Shown here one piece after another: positions 14,767 through 24,345 of a DNA stretch of 64,000 nucleotides. This DNA comes from Acidimicrobilacustris europaeus (GTDB taxonomy: Bacteria > Actinomycetota > Acidimicrobiia > Acidimicrobiales > Acidimicrobilacustridaceae). Under the pieces are notes generated by a model. The model was not told the DNA's origin and made no database searches. It saw only the letters and a list, made by a program, of their open reading frames with translations. The position numbers and the translations under genes were made by a program. Positions within the stretch are counted from its first letter, which is position 1. Each line of letters starts with the position of its first letter. The DNA lies in assembly GCA_965194515.1 (NCBI GenBank), contig OZ239146.1, positions 186,001-250,000 of the forward strand, given 5' to 3'.

Positions 14767-17328
14767 GGTTGCGTTCGCCGCTTCACGGACATCTTCAAGA
14801 ACGCTTTGGAACGCCTCGGTGCGCGGGGTGGTGTCAGTGACGTCGATGAGATCGACCGGCCACTTGAGCGAACGCTTCGCTTCGGTTTTCGCCCGTCGTG
14901 CCGCGCTGAGGACTTCTGCACCCATCGCGTAGGCGAGCGGGCTGCCGTCGGCGGCTGCGTCACGAAGTTGTGACGCATCGGGCCACGGAGCACGATGCAC
15001 TGAACCGCTTTGCCACCAGGACCACACCTCTTCGGTGACGAAGGGAAGAAACGGTGCGAACAGGCGAAGCAGTGTTGAGAGTGTGAGCTGCAATGCGGCC
15101 TGTGCTGAGCGGGCGGCGTCATCGCCACGACTTCCGTAGGCACGGGTCTTCACGAGTTCGAGGTACTGATCGCAGAACTGCCAGAAGAACGCCTCGGTGC
15201 GCTCAAGGGAGCGGGCGTAGTCGTAACCATCGAATGCGGTAGTCGCATCTTCAACAAGTGCGGCAAGATCGGCGAGCATGGCTCGGTCGAGCGGTTCAGT
15301 GATGGCTGACGGATCATGAATCTGGGCAACGCCATCTTCAGAACCAAGGCCAAGAGCGAAACGACTCGCATTCAGCAATTTGATGCCGAGACGACGGCCA
15401 ATTTTCATCTGGCCTTCGTCGAAGGCAGTGTCGGTGCCGGGTCGTGCGCTTGCCGCCCAATAGCGAACGGCGTCGGAGCCGTATTGCTCAAGAAGATGAA
15501 GGGGAGTGACGACATTGCCCTTCGACTTCGACATCTTCTTGCGGTCAGGGTCGAGCACCCAACCGGAGATGCTCGCGTTGCGCCACGGAATTGAGTTGTG
15601 CTCGAGATGTGAACGAACGGTGGTGGAGAACAACCAGGTGCGGATGATTTCGTGTGCTTGCGGGCGCATGTCCATCGGGAACGTGCGAGCGAACAAGTCG
15701 TCGTCCTCGCCCCATCCGGTTGCGATCTGGGGAGTGAGCGAAGAGGTCGCCCATGTATCCATGACATCGGGATCGCCGGTGAACCCACCAGGCACGTCAC
15801 GCTGCGCTTCGGTGTAACCCGCGGGTGTGTCGGTGGCGGGGTCGACGGGCAGCGCGGATTCGTCTGCAGTGATGGGCTGATCGTGGATGGGTGAACCGTC
15901 GGCGTCGAGGGGATACCAAATTGGGAACGAGACGCCAAAGAAGCGCTGACGGCTGACAAGCCAGTCGCCGTTGAGACCGTTGACCCAGTTCTCATAACGA
16001 ACGCGCATATGCGGCGGATGCCAGTGAAGTTCTTTACCTCGTTCGAGCAGTGCTTCGCGCAATGGAAGATCGCGTCCACCGTTACGCAAATACCACTGAC
16101 GGCTGGTGAGAATTTCGAGGGGGCGATCGCCCTTTTCGAAGAACTTCACCGGGTGAGTGATGGGCTTTGGTTCGCCATCGAGCTGGTTGGCGTCGCGCAG
16201 CATGTCAACGATGCGAACCTGAGCCTGCTTGATTGTCTTGCCGGCGAGTTCGCTGTAAGCAGCAATTGCGCTCTCACCTGCGGTCACGATCCATTCCGGC
16301 GCTTCGGACTGGATGCGACCGTCGACGCTGATAATCGAGCGAGTTTCGAGTTGCAGTTCACGCCACCAGATGACGTCGGTGAGATCACCGAACGTACAAA
16401 TCATCGCGATGCCAGATCCCTTTTCAGGATCGGCTAATTCGTGCGGCTTGATTTCAACTTCGACACCGAAAAGGGGCGTTCGAACAGTTGAGCCAAAAAG
16501 CGGCTTGTAGCGCTCGTCGTCGGGGTGGGCAACGAGTGCAACGCAGGCACCCAGAAGTTCAGGTCGCGTTGTTTCGATGTAGATCGGTTCACCGTTGTCG
16601 GTGCGCACGAATGGCAGACGGTGGTATGCGCCGGGCATTTCGCGATCTTCAAGTTCGGCCTGAGCAACGGCGCAGCGGAAGTCGACGTCCCACAACACTG
16701 GAGCTTCGGCCTGGTAGGCCTCGTCGCGCGCAAGGTTGCGAAGGAACGCACGCTGGGCAACGCGACGACAGCGATCGTCGATGGTCGCGTAGGTGAGCGA
16801 CCAGTCAACCGAAAGTCCGAGCGTGCGGAAGAGCTCTTCGAATGCCTTTTCATCTTCAGCGGTGAGCGTGGTGCACAACTCGATGAAGTTGCGGCGGCTG
16901 ATCTGCGCCGGAAGCTTCTTCTGATCTTCCTTCGGGCGCTCGGACATGGGTGTCGGCGTCGCGAAGTCGGGGTCGTACGGCAGCGAGGGATCGCACTGCA
17001 CGCCGTAGTAGTTCTGCACTCGGCGCTCGGTGGGCAGGCCGTTGTCGTCCCATCCCATTGGATAGAAGACCGATTTGCCACGCATGCGCTGGTAGCGGGC
17101 GATGGTGTCGGTGTGGGTGTAGCTGAAGACATGGCCGACATGGAGCGAGCCACTGACGGTCGGGGGAGGAGTATCGATCGAGTACACGCCGTCTCGGGTG
17201 GCGGTGCGATCAAAGGAATAGGTGCCGTCGGCGTCCCAGGTCGCGCCCCAGCGGGCCTCAAGGCCCTCAAGGTCGGGCTTTTGGGGGACAGTCCAACTGC
17301 TTCGCGGGGTGGGGGTGGCCGATGTCAT
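14695..17328 (-). CDS. valS: Valyl-tRNA synthetase
   Basis: An 877-residue class Ia aminoacyl-tRNA synthetase charging tRNA-Val. The HIGH motif reads His63-Val-Gly-His66, the downstream Met-Gly-Trp-Asp-Asp-Asn-Gly-Leu-Pro-Thr-Glu motif is typical of ValRS/IleRS, and Lys-Met-Ser-Lys-Ser is intact. An editing-domain insertion and an anticodon-binding domain follow. The length is normal for ValRS. The 3' end overlaps the convergent channel gene by 72 bases. It is divergent from cysS, from which it is separated by only about 86 bases. Confidence 0.96.
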   Translation of the reverse strand: MTSATPTPRSSWTVPQKPDLEGLEARWGATWDADGTYSFDRTATRDGVYSIDTPPPTVSGSLHVGHVFSYTHTDTIARYQRMRGKSVFYPMGWDDNGLPTERRVQNYYGVQCDPSLPYDPDFATPTPMSERPKEDQKKLPAQISRRNFIELCTTLTAEDEKAFEELFRTLGLSVDWSLTYATIDDRCRRVAQRAFLRNLARDEAYQAEAPVLWDVDFRCAVAQAELEDREMPGAYHRLPFVRTDNGEPIYIETTRPELLGACVALVAHPDDERYKPLFGSTVRTPLFGVEVEIKPHELADPEKGSGIAMICTFGDLTDVIWWRELQLETRSIISVDGRIQSEAPEWIVTAGESAIAAYSELAGKTIKQAQVRIVDMLRDANQLDGEPKPITHPVKFFEKGDRPLEILTSRQWYLRNGGRDLPLREALLERGKELHWHPPHMRVRYENWVNGLNGDWLVSRQRFFGVSFPIWYPLDADGSPIHDQPITADESALPVDPATDTPAGYTEAQRDVPGGFTGDPDVMDTWATSSLTPQIATGWGEDDDLFARTFPMDMRPQAHEIIRTWLFSTTVRSHLEHNSIPWRNASISGWVLDPDRKKMSKSKGNVVTPLHLLEQYGSDAVRYWAASARPGTDTAFDEGQMKIGRRLGIKLLNASRFALGLGSEDGVAQIHDPSAITEPLDRAMLADLAALVEDATTAFDGYDYARSLERTEAFFWQFCDQYLELVKTRAYGSRGDDAARSAQAALQLTLSTLLRLFAPFLPFVTEEVWSWWQSGSVHRAPWPDASQLRDAAADGSPLAYAMGAEVLSAARRAKTEAKRSLKWPVDLIDVTDTTPRTEAFQSVLEDVREAANATSVSVAVGAEASVAVTLADDPDAV

Positions 17329-17414
17329 GACCCGATCACGCTAGTTCGCCCCGCCTGTTCGACTCACGTGAGGACTCGCAGGAGGGGGTGTGGGGACAGG
17401 TAGCGTTGCCAGTC

Positions 17415-18770
17415 GTGCTTCACCTCTTTGATACCGCTCAGGGCAAGGTTGTGCCCTTCGAACCCCGTGAACCGGGGAAGGTCTCGATGTACGTGTGCGG
17501 GCCAACGGTCTACGGGCCGCCCCATCTGGGTCATGGTCGCTTCTCACTCGTGTTCGACGTTCTGCGCCGCTATCTCACGTGGACTGGCCTCGAGGTCAAT
17601 TACGTCTCGAATATCACTGACATCGACGACAAGATCATCAAGCGGGCGAATGACGAAGGCCGAGAGTGGTCCGATATCGCGCAGAAGTGTGAGCAGGTGT
17701 GGTGGAAGGCCATGGAGGCCATCGGCGTCGACCGTCCGACCTCCGACCCGCATGCCACTGCCTATGTCGATCAAATGGTTGAACTCATTGCCGACCTGAT
17801 CGCTCGCGATGTTGCCTACGTTTCCGACGACGGCGTGTACTTCACCCCGGCTGCTGTTTCTGACTACGGATTGCTTGCCCGTCAATCGATCGAATCGCTA
17901 CAAGCTGGCGCGCGCGTCGAAGTGGCAGATCACAAGCATTCGCCGATTGATTTCGCGCTTTGGAAGTTCACCAAGCCAGGCGAACCTTCGTGGCCATCGC
18001 CGTGGGGCGAAGGTCGACCGGGTTGGCATACCGAATGTGTCGTGATGTCGCTCGACCTCCTGGGTGAAGGATTCGATCTTCATGGCGGAGGTCAAGACCT
18101 CGCCTTTCCGCATCACGAGAACGAACGTGCACAGGCGTTGGCATCGGGGCGCACATTTGCGCGGCATTGGATGCACAACGGCTTTGTTGAAGTCGGCGGC
18201 GAGAAAATGTCAAAGAGCCTCGGCAACTTCACCAATCTTCTCGATCTCGTTGAATCCACCGATCCGCGCGCGTATCGCTTGTTAGTTCTTCGGTCGCACT
18301 ACCGCACGCCTCTTGAAGTCACCCGCGCGACAACCGACGATGCGTCAGCTGCGTTGCGTCGACTCGATGCCTTTGCCCGTCGCGCGGCAAATGCCGGGCT
18401 GGCCGGCGAACCCGATGCTGCATCGGTCGAGGCGTTCCGCGTCGCCATGGACAGCGATCTCGATACACCTGCTGCTGTGGCGTTGTTATTTGGTCTTGTT
18501 GGTCAAGCCAACACGGCACTTGATGCGGGCGATTCCACAACCGCGGCACCGTTAGCAGCTGCGGCGTTTGAAATTTGTGGCGCGGTTGGGCTCGTCCTCA
18601 ACGCTGGCGGCGAAGAAGTTCCTGCCGAGATTCTTGAACGCGCTCGTGCTCGTGACGAGGCCCGCGCAGCCAAGGACTGGGCCGCTGCCGACGCCATTCG
18701 CGATGAACTCACCGGCGCCGGTTGGCTCGTTGAGGACACTGCCGACGGCACCCAGGTTCGTCCCGCCTGA
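17415..18770 (+). CDS. cysS: Cysteinyl-tRNA synthetase
   Basis: A 451-residue CysRS. It shows the zinc/cysteine site Val-Cys-Gly-Pro-Thr-Val-Tyr, the HIGH variant His-Leu-Gly-His, the second zinc-site residues in Gly-Trp-His-Thr-Glu-Cys and His-His-Glu-Asn-Glu, and Lys-Met-Ser-Lys-Ser. Start choice is uncertain: GTG at 17415 gives the canonical Leu-His-Leu-Phe-Asp-Thr opening, while GTG at 17388 or TTG at 17406 would add a few residues. The stop overlaps the next gene by one base (TGATG). Confidence 0.95.
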   Translation: MLHLFDTAQGKVVPFEPREPGKVSMYVCGPTVYGPPHLGHGRFSLVFDVLRRYLTWTGLEVNYVSNITDIDDKIIKRANDEGREWSDIAQKCEQVWWKAMEAIGVDRPTSDPHATAYVDQMVELIADLIARDVAYVSDDGVYFTPAAVSDYGLLARQSIESLQAGARVEVADHKHSPIDFALWKFTKPGEPSWPSPWGEGRPGWHTECVVMSLDLLGEGFDLHGGGQDLAFPHHENERAQALASGRTFARHWMHNGFVEVGGEKMSKSLGNFTNLLDLVESTDPRAYRLLVLRSHYRTPLEVTRATTDDASAALRRLDAFARRAANAGLAGEPDAASVEAFRVAMDSDLDTPAAVALLFGLVGQANTALDAGDSTTAAPLAAAAFEICGAVGLVLNAGGEEVPAEILERARARDEARAAKDWAAADAIRDELTGAGWLVEDTADGTQVRPA

Positions 18771-20086
18771 TGGCAGAGAAGAAAGAACGTCAGCCGTTCC
18801 CGCGCGGGTTCTGGGTCATTTGGACAACCGTCGCAATTGACCTCATCGGCTTCGGCATTGTGTTGCCGATCCTTCCGCTTTACGCAGAACGGTTTGGTGC
18901 CGGTGCGGCTGTTATCGGCCTCTTGTCCGCCACGTTCTCACTTGCACAACTCGTGTTCGCTCCGGTGTGGGGAAAATTGAGTGACCGTATTGGTCGCAAG
19001 CCCATCATCATTCTTTCGTTGTGCGGAACCGCAGTTGGTTCGCTCGTGACGGGTTTTGCCGGCGCGTTGTGGATTCTGTTTGTCGGTCGAATCATTGATG
19101 GCATATCGGGAGCATCGGTGTCGGTCGCGCAAGCGGCCGTGGCCGACATTTCGCCGGCACGCCAGCGTGCTCGCTACATGGGCTTAATCGGCGCAGCATT
19201 TGGTGTTGGATTTGTTGCCGGTCCCATCATCGGCAGCCTTGCCGCCCTTGTCGATCCGAAAGCGCCATTCTTTGTCGCGGCAGCGATTGCGGCGATCAAT
19301 GCGCTTGTGGCGCTGAAGCGGCTTCCTGAAACCGCGCACGGAGTAGCGGGACATCCCCTCGCTCGACCCGATGTCGTTGCGGCGCGCGAGGCGGAATCTG
19401 CTGCAGCGGACGCTGATGCGGAAAGCATCGCCGAAGCCCCGGCACTCGACGGACCAGGAATTGTTGAACCAGCTCATGGCGTGTTTCGCCATGTTCATGC
19501 CAATCACACGTCGCCGACTCGACGCGCGGAAATCATTCGCCTGATCGTCATTGCGTTTGTCGGCATCGTCGCCTTTAGTGGTTTCGAAGCGACATTTTCA
19601 TTGTTGGCGAGTAATCGGTACGGACTCGGGTTGTCGGGAACTGCGGCCGTGTTCGCAGGTATCGGCGTCGTACTCGTTGGTGTGCAAGGTGGTCTCGTTG
19701 GTCCGGTCACGCGTCGACTCGGCGAGACCCCAACTCTTCGTTTCGGTTTGATCTCGAACTGTTTCGGCCTTTTCGTTCTTGCGTTTGATCTTGGTTGGGC
19801 GGGTCTCGTGGTCGCGCTGCTGCTGCTCACGGTCGGGCAGGGGCTACTCACCCCTACCCTTACCTCGGCAGTGGCAGGTCGGGCTGGGCGTGACACGGGC
19901 GTCTGGCTGGGTTGGCAGCAGTCGGCCGGAGGGGCCGGACGAGTCATCGGGCCCCTTGCCGCTGGGGCGCTCTTTCAATGGGCAGGCATGGGTTGGCCCT
20001 ATGCGGTGGGTGCGGCGTTGGCCGCTTTCGCCCTCACGCTCCTGCCTGGCCGCCCCAAGTCGGCATCGGCGGTTACCGCAGGGTAA
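18770..20086 (+). CDS. MFS transporter, TetA-like drug:H+ antiporter family
   Basis: A 438-residue major facilitator with about 12 hydrophobic segments. Motif A is clear: Gly-Lys-Leu-Ser-Asp-Arg-Ile-Gly-Arg-Lys-Pro between TM2 and TM3. The TM5 region Gly-Phe-Val-Ala-Gly-Pro matches motif C of antiporters, which suggests export. A long polar loop of roughly 75 residues separates the two six-helix halves. Translation is coupled to cysS. The substrate is unknown; drug efflux is the family's usual role but is not demonstrated here. Confidence 0.88.
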   Translation: MAEKKERQPFPRGFWVIWTTVAIDLIGFGIVLPILPLYAERFGAGAAVIGLLSATFSLAQLVFAPVWGKLSDRIGRKPIIILSLCGTAVGSLVTGFAGALWILFVGRIIDGISGASVSVAQAAVADISPARQRARYMGLIGAAFGVGFVAGPIIGSLAALVDPKAPFFVAAAIAAINALVALKRLPETAHGVAGHPLARPDVVAAREAESAAADADAESIAEAPALDGPGIVEPAHGVFRHVHANHTSPTRRAEIIRLIVIAFVGIVAFSGFEATFSLLASNRYGLGLSGTAAVFAGIGVVLVGVQGGLVGPVTRRLGETPTLRFGLISNCFGLFVLAFDLGWAGLVVALLLLTVGQGLLTPTLTSAVAGRAGRDTGVWLGWQQSAGGAGRVIGPLAAGALFQWAGMGWPYAVGAALAAFALTLLPGRPKSASAVTAG

Positions 20087-20143
20087 CTTTGCGGACGCAC
20101 GCGTCGTCCCCGGATGCAACCGGGCCCCCCGAGAGGAACGCCA

Positions 20144-21361
20144 ATGTCCGATTACAGCCTTGACTTCAATGAAGATCAGCAAACACTGGTCGATTGGGTT
20201 CACACGTTCGCAGCCGATGTCATTCGTCCCGCCGCTGAAGAGTGGGACGAGCGCGAAGAGTTTCCGTGGCCCATCGTTCAAGAAGCAGCGAACATCGGTT
20301 TGTACGGCTGGGAGTTCATGGCCGCAAACCTTGCCGACCCGACTGGTCTTTCCATCGTTCTCGCCATTGAAGAACTGTTCTGGGGCGATGCTGGTATCGG
20401 CCTTGCCATCTTTGGTTCGGGTCTTGCCGCCGCAGGCATTAGCGGCAACGGAACACCGGAACAGGTCATGGAATGGGTGCCGCAGTGTTATGGCACTGCC
20501 GACAAGGTGCAGCTCGGTGCGTTCTGTGTGAGTGAACCCGACGCTGGTTCCGATGTTTCGTCGTTGCGCACGCGTGCGGTCTACGACGAAAAGACCGATG
20601 AATGGGTGCTTAATGGCACCAAGGCATGGATCACCAACGGTGGCATCGCCGACATTCACGTCGTTGTTGCTGCGGTTGATCCGGAACTTAAGGGTCGTGG
20701 TCAAGCATCGTTCGTAGTTCCTCCCGGCACCAAGGGTTTGTCAATGGGACAGAAGTACAAGAAGCACGGCATCAAGGCGTCACATACCTCCGAAGTTGTG
20801 CTCGAGGATGTTCGTGTTCCTGGTCGTTGTTTGCTGGGCGGCAAAGAGAAACTCGACGACAAACTCGCTCGTGCTCGCGAATCTGGAAGCAGCGGCCAGA
20901 AGCAGCCGGCAATGGCAACGTTCGAAGCCACACGCCCGGCTGTTGGAGCGCAGGCGCTTGGTGTCGCTCGAGCGGCCTATGAGTACTCACTTGAATACGC
21001 CAAAGAGCGCCAGGCCTTTGGTCGTCCGATCATCATGAATCAATCAATCGCATTCAAGTTGGCTGACATGAAGACGGAAATTGATGCCGCTCGTCTTCTG
21101 GTACATCGCGCCGCATGGATGGCGGCGAATCGCAAGGAATTCAAGGCCGGCGAAGGATCAATGTCGAAGCTCAAGGCCGGCGAAGTTGCGGTGTGGGTGA
21201 CCGAACAGGCCATTCAGATTCTTGGTGGCTACGGCTACACCCGTGAGTACCCCGTCGAGCGTTGGCACCGTGACGCCAAGATCTTCACGATCTTCGAAGG
21301 AACCTCAGAGATTCAGCGCCTGGTTATCAGCCGCAACATCTCTGGCCTGCGAATTCCGTAA
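20144..21361 (+). CDS. Acyl-CoA dehydrogenase
   Basis: A 405-residue FAD-dependent acyl-CoA dehydrogenase introducing an alpha,beta double bond into an acyl-CoA and passing electrons to EtfBA (encoded near 48-49.8 kb). Family signatures are Phe-Cys-Val-Ser-Glu-Pro-Asp-Ala-Gly-Ser-Asp in the middle and the C-terminal Gly-Gly-Tyr-Gly-Tyr with Phe-Glu-Gly-Thr-Ser-Glu-Ile-Gln, whose first glutamate is the usual catalytic base. ATG at 20144 follows GAGAGGA. It is probably a separate transcription unit. Chain-length preference cannot be inferred. Confidence 0.92.
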   Translation: MSDYSLDFNEDQQTLVDWVHTFAADVIRPAAEEWDEREEFPWPIVQEAANIGLYGWEFMAANLADPTGLSIVLAIEELFWGDAGIGLAIFGSGLAAAGISGNGTPEQVMEWVPQCYGTADKVQLGAFCVSEPDAGSDVSSLRTRAVYDEKTDEWVLNGTKAWITNGGIADIHVVVAAVDPELKGRGQASFVVPPGTKGLSMGQKYKKHGIKASHTSEVVLEDVRVPGRCLLGGKEKLDDKLARARESGSSGQKQPAMATFEATRPAVGAQALGVARAAYEYSLEYAKERQAFGRPIIMNQSIAFKLADMKTEIDAARLLVHRAAWMAANRKEFKAGEGSMSKLKAGEVAVWVTEQAIQILGGYGYTREYPVERWHRDAKIFTIFEGTSEIQRLVISRNISGLRIP

Positions 21362-21374
21362 ACCGCACAACTCA

Positions 21375-21395
21375 GATGGCGCGCTGAGCGCCATC
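21375..21395. terminator. Stem-loop between convergent genes
   Basis: 8-bp inverted repeat GATGGCGC / GCGCCATC with a 5-base loop, 14 bases after the acyl-CoA dehydrogenase stop. The right arm touches the end of the broken acyltransferase gene. Confidence 0.5.
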
Positions 21396-22175
21396 AGTTC
21401 GAGTGCTGCTCGTACCACTGCTTCAACGCGCCTTCGATCGCGGTGGTCACGGTTGGAGCGATATGGGCAGATCCGGCAATTGAATAGTGCAGGTCATCAA
21501 CGCGGATCGTTTCGCCGCTTGGCGTTCGGTCCTCGCAGGATCCCCCTGCGCACAACAATTCATTGAGATCAATCGACACCGTTGTGTCGCTATGTGCAAG
21601 CGCATAGTCACGTTGGATCTGGCGCAACTGGGCAAACTTTCCAATATTTGGAGCCGTGAGACTGTCCTCGCCCTTCTCATCAGGGAAGACTTGCGGATCG
21701 GCTTGAGAAACGATGATGAGTGGTATGCCGTTCTCTGTGGCGATCGCAGCGGCTTTGTCTAGTTCTGCTGTGCGATCGACCACCAGTTCGCGATGTAAGT
21801 AAGCGAGGCAACGGCATGTCCACGCAGCGACGAATCAACAGACCCGTGATCAAGGATTCTGGCAACGATGACAACGACCACGATTGTGGCGATTGAGGCA
21901 GGTAGGAGTCGGCGAGCGCGTCTGGCGAAGAACCCCGAAGCCGACATTGATTTCGTGCGGTCGACCTCTTCGAGGGCGAGCGACGTAATGAGGAAACCGG
22001 AAAGCACGAGGAAGATGTCGACGCCGAGGAATCCGGCCGGCACGATTTCAGGGGCGAAGTGATACATCACCACCGCGGCAACGGCGAGACCCCGCAACCC
22101 GTCGAGCGCGGGGATATGAGCAAACCGTTTGGTGCCGGGTTCGGCGGTTGTCGTCTCTTCAGGCCGTCCGGTCAT
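21394..22175 (-). pseudogene. Broken OafA/YrhL-type acyltransferase with SGNH domain (central deletion plus frameshift)
   Basis: Two pieces of one family lie head to tail in different frames. The N-terminal piece (22175 to 21759) has the acyltransferase-3 opening Leu-Asp-Gly-Leu-Arg-Gly, Phe-Leu-Gly-Val-Asp-Ile-Phe and Phe-Phe-Ala-Arg-Arg-Ala-Arg-Arg-Leu-Leu-Pro, and stops after Asn-Trp-Trp-Ser-Ile-Ala. The C-terminal piece (from about 21783 to 21394) is the end of the fused SGNH domain, including Asp-Asp-Leu-His. Intact proteins are about 650-700 residues, so some 400 central residues are missing. At the junction the same bases read as Trp-Trp-Ser-Ile-Ala in one frame and Val-Val-Asp-Arg-Thr-Ala in the other. 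The remnant cannot make a functional membrane acyltransferase. Confidence 0.85.
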
Positions 22176-22223
22176 GCGTGAGCAACGGTAGCGACCGCGG
22201 CCGAGCGACGGGAAGCACCCGGG

Positions 22224-23501
22224 TCACTGGGTAATTGCAAGGCCTTCAGCGCGAAGGTCGCGAAGGACCGCATCCAGATTGAGTGTGGTGCAGGTCCGGT
22301 TCTGGACAACGGCGACACCGTCGATCCACACGTCAACGACGTCGGCGCGCGAAGCGGCGTAGACGATGGTGGAGATTGGGTCGTAGATCGGCGTAAGCGA
22401 GGGCGAGGCTGGGTCGAGACGGACAAGGTCGGCGTTCTTCCCAACTTCAATGGAACCGACGATTTGATCGATCCCAAGCGCCGTTGCCGATCCCATAGTT
22501 GCCATTCGAAGAATTGCTGCAGCAGGCAGCACTGTGGGATCAAGGCGGTTGCCTTTGTGGATGAGGGCAGCGACGCGCATTGCGGCGAGCATGTCGAGGT
22601 CGTTCGATGAAGATGGGCCGTCAGTGCCCAGGCCCACGGTCAATCCTGCAGCAAGCAACTCGGGAACACGACAGAATCCCGATGCCAACTTCATATTCGA
22701 ACTTGGACAATGGGCAACGGCGGTTTGCGTTTCCGCCAGGCGCGCGATTTCCGCATCAGAAAGTACGACCGCGTGCGCAAGAACAGTGCCTGAACGAAGG
22801 AGTCCCTTGTCGTCGAGTAATTCGACTGGTGTTCGCCCGTAGCGGCCCTGAACGTCGGCAACCTCGCCGGCGTTCTCGGACGCGTGAATGTGAAAGCGGG
22901 CGCTCTCAGCGGCAGCGAGTTCACCAACGTCAGCAAGTTGATCCGGGTTCATCGTGTAGGTGCCATGCGCCAGGATCCACTGGTGGGGCTTGGATGCGGT
23001 TGCATCCGCAAGCCGCTGTTCGAATGGGATGTTGTCGGGCCCGTTCGATCCAATGAAGATTGGTCCGGTCTGCAGTCGGAATCCCGCCTTTGCTGCTTCT
23101 TCGAGGCTGGCATCGGGGTACCAATACATATCGAGTGCTGCGGTGCAGCCCGAAAGCATCGCCTCGGCGAACGCAGCGCGAACACCAACGCGAACATGGC
23201 GATCGGACATGATCTTCGCTTCGGCGGGAAAGAGTTTTCCGAGAAAATCTTGAAGATCAACATCGTCGGCAAAGCCGCGGAATGCAGTCATCGCGAGATG
23301 TGTGTGAGCGTTGATGAGTCCCGGCATCACGATTCCACCGCTAGCGTCGATTGTGTGATCGACAGCTGATGCAGGCGTAGCGCCAGCGGGCAGTACTTCA
23401 GAGATCACGTCGCCATCGATGACGATGGTCCCGCCGTCGATCACGGTGTCGTTGGAGTCGACGGTGACAATCGTTGCATTTGTGATGGCAGTGCGAGACA
23501 C
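22224..23501 (-). CDS. Amidohydrolase of the MtaD/TrzA/AtzA deaminase group
   Basis: A 425-residue amidohydrolase resembling 5'-methylthioadenosine/S-adenosylhomocysteine deaminases and chlorohydrolases. Metal and catalytic elements are visible: Asn-Ala-His66-Thr-His68, His-Ile-His-Ala-Ser-Glu-Asn, His-Cys-Pro-Ser-Ser-Asn-Met-Lys-Leu-Ala-Ser-Gly and Gly-Thr-Asp-Gly-x-x-Ser-Ser-Asn-Asp. The reaction is hydrolytic removal of an amino group or halide from a purine- or triazine-like ring; the exact substrate is not evident. It lies between the broken acyltransferase and the ubiquitin operon, all on the minus strand. Confidence 0.85.
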   Translation of the reverse strand: MSRTAITNATIVTVDSNDTVIDGGTIVIDGDVISEVLPAGATPASAVDHTIDASGGIVMPGLINAHTHLAMTAFRGFADDVDLQDFLGKLFPAEAKIMSDRHVRVGVRAAFAEAMLSGCTAALDMYWYPDASLEEAAKAGFRLQTGPIFIGSNGPDNIPFEQRLADATASKPHQWILAHGTYTMNPDQLADVGELAAAESARFHIHASENAGEVADVQGRYGRTPVELLDDKGLLRSGTVLAHAVVLSDAEIARLAETQTAVAHCPSSNMKLASGFCRVPELLAAGLTVGLGTDGPSSSNDLDMLAAMRVAALIHKGNRLDPTVLPAAAILRMATMGSATALGIDQIVGSIEVGKNADLVRLDPASPSLTPIYDPISTIVYAASRADVVDVWIDGVAVVQNRTCTTLNLDAVLRDLRAEGLAITQ

Positions 23502-23653
23502 GAGAACCTCAGAGTTGATGGGGTGAACCCACAGAGTGTGTCAGTCGAACGCGTGACGAGGCGTGGTTAGCGCAAGATCGAGTGGACTGACTCCTCTGGT
23601 TCTTCAGAATGCGAGGTTCAGGCTCACTTTTGGGCCCGGTGGAGGAGCGACCG

Positions 23654-24322
23654 TTAGCCGGTAAAGCTTGGAGTGACCGCCTGGTCGTCGCCAGCTGGTG
23701 TCTCGCAAAGTTCGATTGCGATGAGGCTCACAAGATCGATGAGCGCACTGTCTGAACGTGCAACGAATGTGAGGTCGCTCGTTGTGGTGCCGGTTGGGAC
23801 GGTGAACTGTTCGTTGAATTGGGTGAGGCCGAGTAGCGCTCCGGTTGTTGAGCTGCCGAAGCTTCCGATGATGTTTCCGTTGGTGTCGTAGAAGGTGAAG
23901 TCCCAATCGAGTTCGCCTTTGGCCCAAAAGGAGAACTCGTAGGTCCCTTGTGAAAGCTCGATATCTCCCTGTGTCATGGTGGCATTCAGTTCGAGAGACG
24001 CGAGTTGTGCGTTTGGGTCAATCTGAGGCGAAAACCCCTCATCGGTGAGAACGGGGGGAGTTTCATTCATCTCTTGATAGGTGACGACCCCAGTAGATGG
24101 TCGGAGGCGAAGCACCAGGTGAAGGGTCGACTCTCTCTGAATGTTGTAGTCCTGCAGAGTTCGGCCGTCTTCAAGCTGTCTGCCGCCGAAGATCAGCTTT
24201 TGCTGATCGGGCGGAACACCTTCTTTGTCCTGAATCTTCTGTTTGACATTCTCGATCGCGTCGGAGGCTTCGACCTCAAGCGTGATCGTTTTGCCGGTGA
24301 GTGTCTTGACGAAGATCTGCAT
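23654..24322 (-). CDS. Ubiquitin-domain fusion protein, copy 1 (eukaryote-like ubiquitin plus beta-rich domain)
   Basis: A 222-residue protein whose residues 1-74 are ubiquitin. Against human ubiquitin from memory I count 9 differences (positions 19, 22, 28, 36, 42, 46, 48, 57, 63), about 88% identity. The Leu8/Ile44/His68/Val70 patch is intact. Lys48 and Lys63 are Arg; Lys6, 11, 27, 29 and 33 remain. Gly75-Gly76 is replaced by Pro-Ser, and the chain continues into a 144-residue beta-rich domain resembling the later strands of a jelly-roll binding module (Gly-Thr-Tyr-Glu-Phe-Ser-Phe-Trp, Phe-Tyr-Asp-Thr-Asn-Gly). There is no signal peptide. It is last in the operon, 23 bases after copy 2. No E1, E2, E3 or deubiquitinase gene is nearby. 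Function unknown; eukaryotic origin is inferred from the unusual identity. Confidence 0.9.
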   Translation of the reverse strand: MQIFVKTLTGKTITLEVEASDAIENVKQKIQDKEGVPPDQQKLIFGGRQLEDGRTLQDYNIQRESTLHLVLRLRPSTGVVTYQEMNETPPVLTDEGFSPQIDPNAQLASLELNATMTQGDIELSQGTYEFSFWAKGELDWDFTFYDTNGNIIGSFGSSTTGALLGLTQFNEQFTVPTGTTTSDLTFVARSDSALIDLVSLIAIELCETPAGDDQAVTPSFTG

Positions 24323-24345
24323 GAGTTATCGATTCTTGGCTGGGT

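Noticed and set aside
24080..24100. Arg-Pro-Ser-Thr-Gly after each ubiquitin resembles an LPxTG sortase motif, and a sortase is encoded at 32-33 kb.
   Set aside because: The first residue is Arg, there is no hydrophobic segment or basic tail after it, the motif is internal, and the proteins lack a signal peptide.
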